NCBI GenBank assembly: GCA_017388605.1
Contig: JAFPIE010000240.1
Location: 1 to 10,446 of the forward strand
DNA: 10,446 nt
DNA from: Acholeplasmatales bacterium
Lineage (GTDB): Bacteria > Bacillota_I > Bacilli_A > Acholeplasmatales > Anaeroplasmataceae
Direction of reading: 5' to 3'
Below the pieces are notes generated by a model. The model was not told where the DNA came from and did no database searches. It saw nothing but the letters and a program-made list of their open reading frames with translations. This document shows positions 6,791 to 10,446 of this stretch, in pieces. The stretch's first letter is position 1; the number at the start of each line of letters is the position of its first letter. Position numbers and translations under genes: made by a program.

Positions 6791-7602
6791 TGCCAGAGCT
6801 ACCTGAGGTTGAAACCGTAAGAAGAGTATTAAAAAGCAATTTAGTTCATAAAACCATAGAATCTATCGATGTATTTTATCAAGGTATCCTTGAGGATCCT
6901 TTAGAGGATTTTTTAAAGAATACCTTGAATAAAACGATAATCGATATCAAGCGATATGGAAAATATTTAATATTTGAGCTAAACGAAGGCTATATATTAT
7001 CCCATCTAAGAATGGAGGGTAAATATTATTATTTAGAGAATTCCTTTATGGAGGATAAGCATATTCATGTCGTATTCCATTTTAAGGACAACTCTACCCT
7101 TTATTACAAGGATGTTAGAAAATTTGGTAGGATGAAATATATAGATAAGAATATCTATAATGAATTACCACTATCTAAGCTAGGCCCAGATTTAATATTA
7201 AATGAGAATATAGATTTAGATGATATATATTATAAAATACATACAAGTAAAAAAGCGATTAAGCCATTATTGCTCGATCAAGAAATTGTTGCAGGGCATG
7301 GTAATATCTATGTAGATGAGGTCTTATTTAGTGCAAGAATTAATCCTAAGAAAAAGGGCTATAGAATTACTAAGAGTAACCTTAAGGATATTCTTAAAGA
7401 ATCCAAAAGGATTTTAACTCTTGCTATAGAGCATAAGGGTACAACGATAAAAAGCTATACATCGAGCTTAGGTGTAGAAGGAGAATACCAAGCTTTTTTA
7501 CAAGTTCACACAAAAAATATATGTCCTAATTGCAAAATGGCATTAAATCGTGTTAAAATAGATAAAAGAATGACATATTATTGTAAGAACTGTCAGAGGT
7601 GA
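6790..7602 (+). CDS. mutM: Formamidopyrimidine-DNA glycosylase (8-oxoguanine repair)
   Basis: This 270-residue bifunctional glycosylase/AP lyase removes 8-oxoguanine and formamidopyrimidines and cuts the abasic strand by beta,delta-elimination. It starts with MPELPEVETV: after Met removal, Pro2 is the Schiff-base nucleophile and Glu3 the general acid. Lys58 in RYGKYL, the intercalating triad Met75, Arg110 and Phe112 (LRMEGK, DVRKFGRM), and Asn172 in GHGNIYVDE are present. The lesion-recognition loop with TTIKSY (218-223) is followed by the C-terminal zinc finger Cys245, Cys248, Cys265, Cys268, ending in CQR. The length is typical. The ATG shares one base with the polA stop, and GAGG (6779-6782) lies seven nt upstream, so translation is probably coupled to polA. 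The stop is TGA followed directly by TAG in frame. Confidence 0.97.
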   Translation: MPELPEVETVRRVLKSNLVHKTIESIDVFYQGILEDPLEDFLKNTLNKTIIDIKRYGKYLIFELNEGYILSHLRMEGKYYYLENSFMEDKHIHVVFHFKDNSTLYYKDVRKFGRMKYIDKNIYNELPLSKLGPDLILNENIDLDDIYYKIHTSKKAIKPLLLDQEIVAGHGNIYVDEVLFSARINPKKKGYRITKSNLKDILKESKRILTLAIEHKGTTIKSYTSSLGVEGEYQAFLQVHTKNICPNCKMALNRVKIDKRMTYYCKNCQR

Positions 7603-7606
7603 TAGA

Positions 7607-8194
7607 ATGAGAAAGGTCATTGGCGTTACTGGTGGCATAGCCTCTGGAAAGAGTAATGTAATATCTATTATAAAACGACAGGGCTTTAAGGTCATTGATT
7701 GTGATTTAATCAATCACAATCTTCAAAAAATAAATATGCCTATTTATAATGCAATTAAAGAAGCATTCGGTAGTTCCTACTTTTTAGATAATGGAGAATT
7801 AGATAGAAAAAAATTAGGAGAATTAATTTTCCATAATGAGAAGGAAAAGCTAAAGCTCAATTCTATTTCCCATCCCATTATTAAAGAAGAGGTATTAAAG
7901 GAAATAAATAAGGCAGATGGAATCGTATTTGTTGATGTACCCCTATTATATGAGTCTAAATTTGATTCCTTGTGTGATAAGGTAATCTGTGTATACCTTA
8001 ATAGGAAGACGCAAATAGAAAGGCTTATGGAAAGGGATCATATAGATTATTCCTATGCAAAATCAAAAATTGCATCACAAATGGATTTAGATCAAAAAAG
8101 GGATTTGGCAGATTATGTAATTGACAGTAAAGGGAGCTTTCAAGAAACAGAACGCCAGGTACTAAAAATATTAGAAATGATTAAAGGAGAATAA
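7607..8194 (+). CDS. coaE: Dephospho-CoA kinase
   Basis: This 195-residue P-loop kinase phosphorylates the 3'-hydroxyl of dephospho-CoA, the last step of coenzyme A synthesis in the cytoplasm. Walker A is GGIASGKS at 9-16. The substrate-binding DxD motif is Asp31-Cys-Asp33, where most homologues have DAD. DVPLLYE at 110-116 matches the family's D[IV]PLLFE motif. The lid region has RLMERD (139-144), and the C-terminal adenine-binding region reads ADYVIDSKG, where most members have VIDN. The ATG follows the mutM stop after four nt, and the ribosome site AGAGGTGA (7595-7602) sits on the end of mutM. The polA-mutM-coaE order is common in Firmicutes. A 10-bp hairpin at 7697-7721 lies in the coding sequence for the DxD region. 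Confidence 0.95.
   Translation: MRKVIGVTGGIASGKSNVISIIKRQGFKVIDCDLINHNLQKINMPIYNAIKEAFGSSYFLDNGELDRKKLGELIFHNEKEKLKLNSISHPIIKEEVLKEINKADGIVFVDVPLLYESKFDSLCDKVICVYLNRKTQIERLMERDHIDYSYAKSKIASQMDLDQKRDLADYVIDSKGSFQETERQVLKILEMIKGE
7697..7721. repeat. 10-bp inverted repeat within coaE
   Basis: GATTGTGATT (7697-7706) and AATCACAATC (7712-7721) are exact reverse complements around a 5-nt loop. They would form a stable hairpin in the mRNA about 90 nt after the coaE start. No T-tract follows on either strand, so it is not a terminator. Chance within an Asp/Asn/Ile/His-rich stretch is quite possible. Confidence 0.6.
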
Positions 8195-8197
8195 ATT

Positions 8198-8551
8198 ATG
8201 GCAGACATTATTACAAGCGAAAACGCAAAATCCTTAGAACTACAAACTCATTATTACAAGGCAAATTATATGGAGCTTAAGGAGGAATATATGCATATTC
8301 TTAATAAGGCTCATTATAAGATTGTTTCTGAAAATGATGATTACTGCGAGGTATATGCTGAAGCACCTCATATGGAGGTTATCGCAAAGATTACTCAGCT
8401 TGAGCCTCAAATCCCTGAAACATCTATCGACTTCGAGGTTCATGCAGACTTCGTTGTTGGCGCAGCAAAAAAGGCTACTACCTTCATTAAGGAAGTATTA
8501 GAGGGCTTAGAAGCAAAATTCGAATTCAAGGGCGTATCCCTTCATAAGTAG
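8198..8551 (+). CDS. Uncharacterised acidic 117-residue protein between coaE and dnaB
   Basis: I do not recognise this family. The predicted protein is soluble, with no signal peptide, membrane segment or metal-binding Cys cluster (a single Cys50). It has 21 acidic residues against 12 Lys, and no Arg or Trp. By eye it reads as an amphipathic helix (about 20-38), then strands (40-46, 50-56, 58-66, 76-83), a helix (about 86-104) and a last strand (106-113), a small alpha/beta domain. The ATG at 8198 follows AAAGGAGA (8183-8190), three nt after the coaE stop, so it is cotranscribed. All five Phe codons are TTC and no Ile codon is ATA, unlike polA and mutM, which suggests higher expression. In Bacillus subtilis this interval holds gapB, speD and nrdR, and it resembles none of them. 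An internal in-frame start at 8291 is possible. Confidence 0.85.
   Translation: MADIITSENAKSLELQTHYYKANYMELKEEYMHILNKAHYKIVSENDDYCEVYAEAPHMEVIAKITQLEPQIPETSIDFEVHADFVVGAAKKATTFIKEVLEGLEAKFEFKGVSLHK
8279..8293 (+). promoter_or_regulatory. Internal Shine-Dalgarno and in-frame ATG in the unknown gene
   Basis: AAGGAGG (8279-8285) is followed five nt later by ATG at 8291, which is Met32 of the 117-residue frame. It is stronger than the upstream ribosome site and could give an 86-residue product. GAG-GAA codons can make this pattern by chance. Confidence 0.35.
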
Positions 8552-8554
8552 GAG
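8551..8554 (+). promoter_or_regulatory. Closely spaced ribosome binding site of dnaB
   Basis: GGAG shares its first base with the TAG stop of the upstream gene and lies only four nt before the GTG start at 8559. The tight spacing plus the GTG start predicts weak initiation that depends on ribosomes ending translation of the upstream gene. Confidence 0.6.
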
Positions 8555-8558
8555 TATT

Positions 8559-9755
8559 GTGGCCCAGAATTTAGTGGCTAGCACATCAAAATTTCATATT
8601 TATTCCAGCTTTAATTTATCCACCGATGATATTAGTGCTTTATCCCTTTTATATGCACCATTAATCGGAAATGATGCATTTACGCTTTATATGGCATTTG
8701 CTGCCCTTTTAAATCGTAATAATTTAAAAAGCGAGGAAATTATACATCAGGACCTATTCGATATTTACTCCTTGAAGCCTGTCGATTTTTTAAGATCGAA
8801 AAATAAGCTCGAGGGAATAGGTCTTTTACTTACATATGAAAAAGATGGGGACTATATTTATGTGCTATTACCACCCTTATCCCCTAAAAATTTTATAAAA
8901 GATGCTGTATATGGCTTATACCTACATTCTAAGGTAAGAAAGGAAGCATATGAGCTTATTAAGAAGCATTTCTTAATTGATAAGCCAGATGTTTTAGGCT
9001 ATAAGGAAATCACAAAATCCTTTGATGAGGTTTATTCATCAAGGGTAAGCAGTGATGAAACCTTTGAAAAGTTTAGCTACCTATTAGGAAAAAATCCAAC
9101 AAATTATTTAGAAATCAAAAATGTAACCTTTGATTTTGATAAATTTGCAAAGGAAATCAATGAGGATTACCTAGAAGCAGGTATCGATAGTACATTTAAG
9201 GAGCAAATCATTAAATTATCCTTTGTTTATTTATTCAATGAGCATGATATGGCTACTCTATTTATGGATTCTATCAATAAAAATGGCTACTTTGATTATC
9301 GTATATTAAAGAAAAAGGCGAATGTTTTATTTGAATATAGAAGAAACATGAATGCACCTAAGCTTGTTGAAAAGGAGGAATTAGATGGTAAGCCATCCGA
9401 TTTAGTTTCCTTCTTAGATAACGCATCCCCAAGTAGAGTATTACAGATGGTAAATCCTAAATACCCTGCAACATATCTTGCAACGATTAATGAAATCTAT
9501 AATTCGATTAGCCTTCCAAGAGGCGTAATCAATTGTATGATCATTAAAACCCTAAGAGATAAGGGAGGAGAATTACCTCCAGTTACTTATTTCAATAAGG
9601 TTGCTGAATCCTGGATTCAGGATAATATTCTATCGACAAAGGATGCAGTAGTATATATTACTACAACTAAGGAATTAAGACCTTCAAAATCAAAGAAAGA
9701 TAGTGATTTCTCAAGTCAATCTAAACGTGAAATTGTTTGGAAGGAGGCAAAATAA
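8559..9755 (+). CDS. dnaB: Replication initiation and membrane attachment protein DnaB (Bacilli-type helicase co-loader)
   Basis: This 398-residue protein is the Firmicutes DnaB, a DnaB/DnaD-family primosome protein and not the E. coli helicase of that name. With DnaD and DnaI it loads the replicative helicase (DnaC in Bacillus subtilis) at oriC and at restarted forks. The N-terminal part (about 12-105) looks like the winged-helix DDBH1 domain. The C-terminal DDBH2 domain (about 295-365) carries the YxxxIxxxW signature as Tyr344, Val348 and Trp352. The tail (about 374-398) is charged and probably disordered. It is shorter than the Bacillus protein (472). The start is GTG with GGAG (8551-8554) only four nt upstream, overlapping the preceding TAG stop, so coupled or modest translation is likely. 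The next GTG (8574) is too far from that site. Confidence 0.9.
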   Translation: MAQNLVASTSKFHIYSSFNLSTDDISALSLLYAPLIGNDAFTLYMAFAALLNRNNLKSEEIIHQDLFDIYSLKPVDFLRSKNKLEGIGLLLTYEKDGDYIYVLLPPLSPKNFIKDAVYGLYLHSKVRKEAYELIKKHFLIDKPDVLGYKEITKSFDEVYSSRVSSDETFEKFSYLLGKNPTNYLEIKNVTFDFDKFAKEINEDYLEAGIDSTFKEQIIKLSFVYLFNEHDMATLFMDSINKNGYFDYRILKKKANVLFEYRRNMNAPKLVEKEELDGKPSDLVSFLDNASPSRVLQMVNPKYPATYLATINEIYNSISLPRGVINCMIIKTLRDKGGELPPVTYFNKVAESWIQDNILSTKDAVVYITTTKELRPSKSKKDSDFSSQSKREIVWKEAK

Positions 9756-10446
9756 TGGAAAAAATTAAATTACCTGCTGCAGATTTAGAGCAGGTAGATA
9801 AATTTGTTGCAAGCGTACAAGAGCTTTTTCCAAAGCATAATGTAAATATTAATAATGTCAATGATTTTGCCTTGATGTATGAGGAAAGAAGACATTGCGC
9901 AAGATGCAAGGGCTTAGAATACTGTAAAAACAATGAGATAGGATATTGCCTTTTTGTCAATGATTTAGATGAATTTTCTATTGAGGAATGTAAATACCAA
10001 AGGGCAGAAAGACAAAAGAGAAATTCTTTAATTAAAACCTTGTATTTGCCAGATGGCATATTAGATGCAAAGCTTGAATCCTTCGATACAAATTCGGAAT
10101 CTAGAAAGAAGATTTATGCCCATATTACGGAATATGGCTTAAAAAAGAATGGGGAATCCTTCGATAAAGGATTACTACTTTATGGTTCTTTCTCTAGAGG
10201 CAAAACCTATGCTTTAGCTGTTATTGCAAATGAGCTATCGAAAAGAAATGTACCATCCTTACTGATCTATTTTCCTGATTTAGTTTTAGATTTAAAGGGC
10301 GCTATAGGAACAAATAGATTTGAAGAGCTAATCAATATGCTTAAGGATATTGAGGTATTAATGCTTGATGATTTGGGTAGTGAAAATATGACACCATGGC
10401 TTAGAGATGAAATATTAGGCCCTATCATCAATTACCGTATGATGGC
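9755..10446 (+). CDS. dnaI: Primosomal protein DnaI, helicase loader ATPase (3' end outside the window)
   Basis: The ATG overlaps the dnaB stop by one base (TAATG), with GGAGG at 9743-9747 seven nt upstream. The frame is open to the window edge, showing 230 codons of a protein that is usually about 300 residues. DnaI is the AAA+ loader that opens and places the hexameric replicative helicase on single-stranded DNA. The N-terminal part holds a cysteine cluster (Cys48, Cys51, Cys57, Cys65, Cys79) where Bacillus DnaI has its zinc-binding, helicase-contacting domain. Walker A is GSFSRGKT (144-151) and Walker B is VLMLDDLG (201-208), both intact. Sensor and arginine-finger residues lie beyond the edge. 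The position behind dnaB is conserved in Bacilli, which settles the choice over E. coli-type DnaC. Confidence 0.93.
   Translation, partial: MEKIKLPAADLEQVDKFVASVQELFPKHNVNINNVNDFALMYEERRHCARCKGLEYCKNNEIGYCLFVNDLDEFSIEECKYQRAERQKRNSLIKTLYLPDGILDAKLESFDTNSESRKKIYAHITEYGLKKNGESFDKGLLLYGSFSRGKTYALAVIANELSKRNVPSLLIYFPDLVLDLKGAIGTNRFEELINMLKDIEVLMLDDLGSENMTPWLRDEILGPIINYRMM

Noticed and set aside
7600..7606. TGA read as tryptophan (Mycoplasma-type code), because the mutM TGA is followed by an in-frame TAG
   Set aside because: Every other gene reads at full family length with TGG as the only Trp codon and no in-frame TGA, and MutM ends exactly at its conserved CQR. The tandem stop is simply a double stop.
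7699..7719. TTGTGA...TCACAA Rex-like site within coaE
   Set aside because: The half-sites are nine nt apart instead of six, and the site lies inside a coding region away from any promoter.
8240..8443. Minus-strand open frame of 67 codons opposite the unknown 117-residue gene
   Set aside because: The plus-strand gene has a ribosome site, operon spacing and coding-like codon use. The opposite frame has no recognisable domain and no promoter.
9721..10059. Minus-strand open frame of 112 codons opposite the end of dnaB and start of dnaI
   Set aside because: The plus strand here clearly encodes DnaI, with its cysteine cluster and, downstream, both Walker motifs. The minus frame is a shadow.
1..10446. 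Mobile element, CRISPR array, defence island, tRNA or riboswitch
   Set aside because: No transposase, integrase, phage gene, regular repeat array, cloverleaf or long structured leader was seen. Intergenic gaps are at most 178 nt and are accounted for by terminators, promoters and the adhE operators.

Overview
This window is a stretch of ordinary core chromosome from a low-GC Gram-positive bacterium (Firmicutes/Bacillota). The evidence is the Bacilli-type primosome pair dnaB–dnaI behind coaE, the polA–mutM–coaE order, strong GGAGG ribosome binding sites, AT-rich third codon positions and a textbook CcpA-type cre site. All genes read full length with TGA as a stop, so this is not a Mycoplasma-type code. 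An Erysipelotrichia- or RF39-like gut fermenter would fit the bifunctional AdhE and the compact gene spacing, but that placement is inference. All genes are on the + strand. I see no mobile element, CRISPR array, tRNA, rRNA or phage gene, and no stretch longer than 300 bases without a gene.

Layout. Positions 1-126 are the last 41 codons of glyceraldehyde-3-phosphate dehydrogenase, followed by a terminator. Three single-gene units follow, each with its own promoter and terminator: ung (uracil excision), adhE (acetyl-CoA to ethanol) and yhbY (ribosome-associated RNA-binding protein). From about 4126 a tightly packed operon runs off the right edge: polA, mutM, coaE, an unknown 117-residue gene, dnaB and dnaI. 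Its gene junctions range from a 1-nt overlap to a 7-nt gap. The four intergenic gaps of 82 to 178 nt hold all the visible regulation, and in at least two of them the next promoter begins inside the previous terminator's T-tract.

How the genes work together. gap and adhE belong to glycolysis and fermentation, where AdhE regenerates the NAD+ that GAPDH consumes. Both use the codon pattern of highly expressed genes. ung, mutM and polA form a nearly complete base-excision repair set: uracil removal, 8-oxoguanine removal, and gap filling with flap removal. dnaB and dnaI load the replicative helicase, and coaE makes coenzyme A, which AdhE uses.

No obviously new system is present. The points most worth a second look are the adhE control region (a perfect cre upstream of the promoter plus three nested inverted repeats) and the unrecognised, arginine-free acidic protein between coaE and dnaB, whose codon use suggests high expression.
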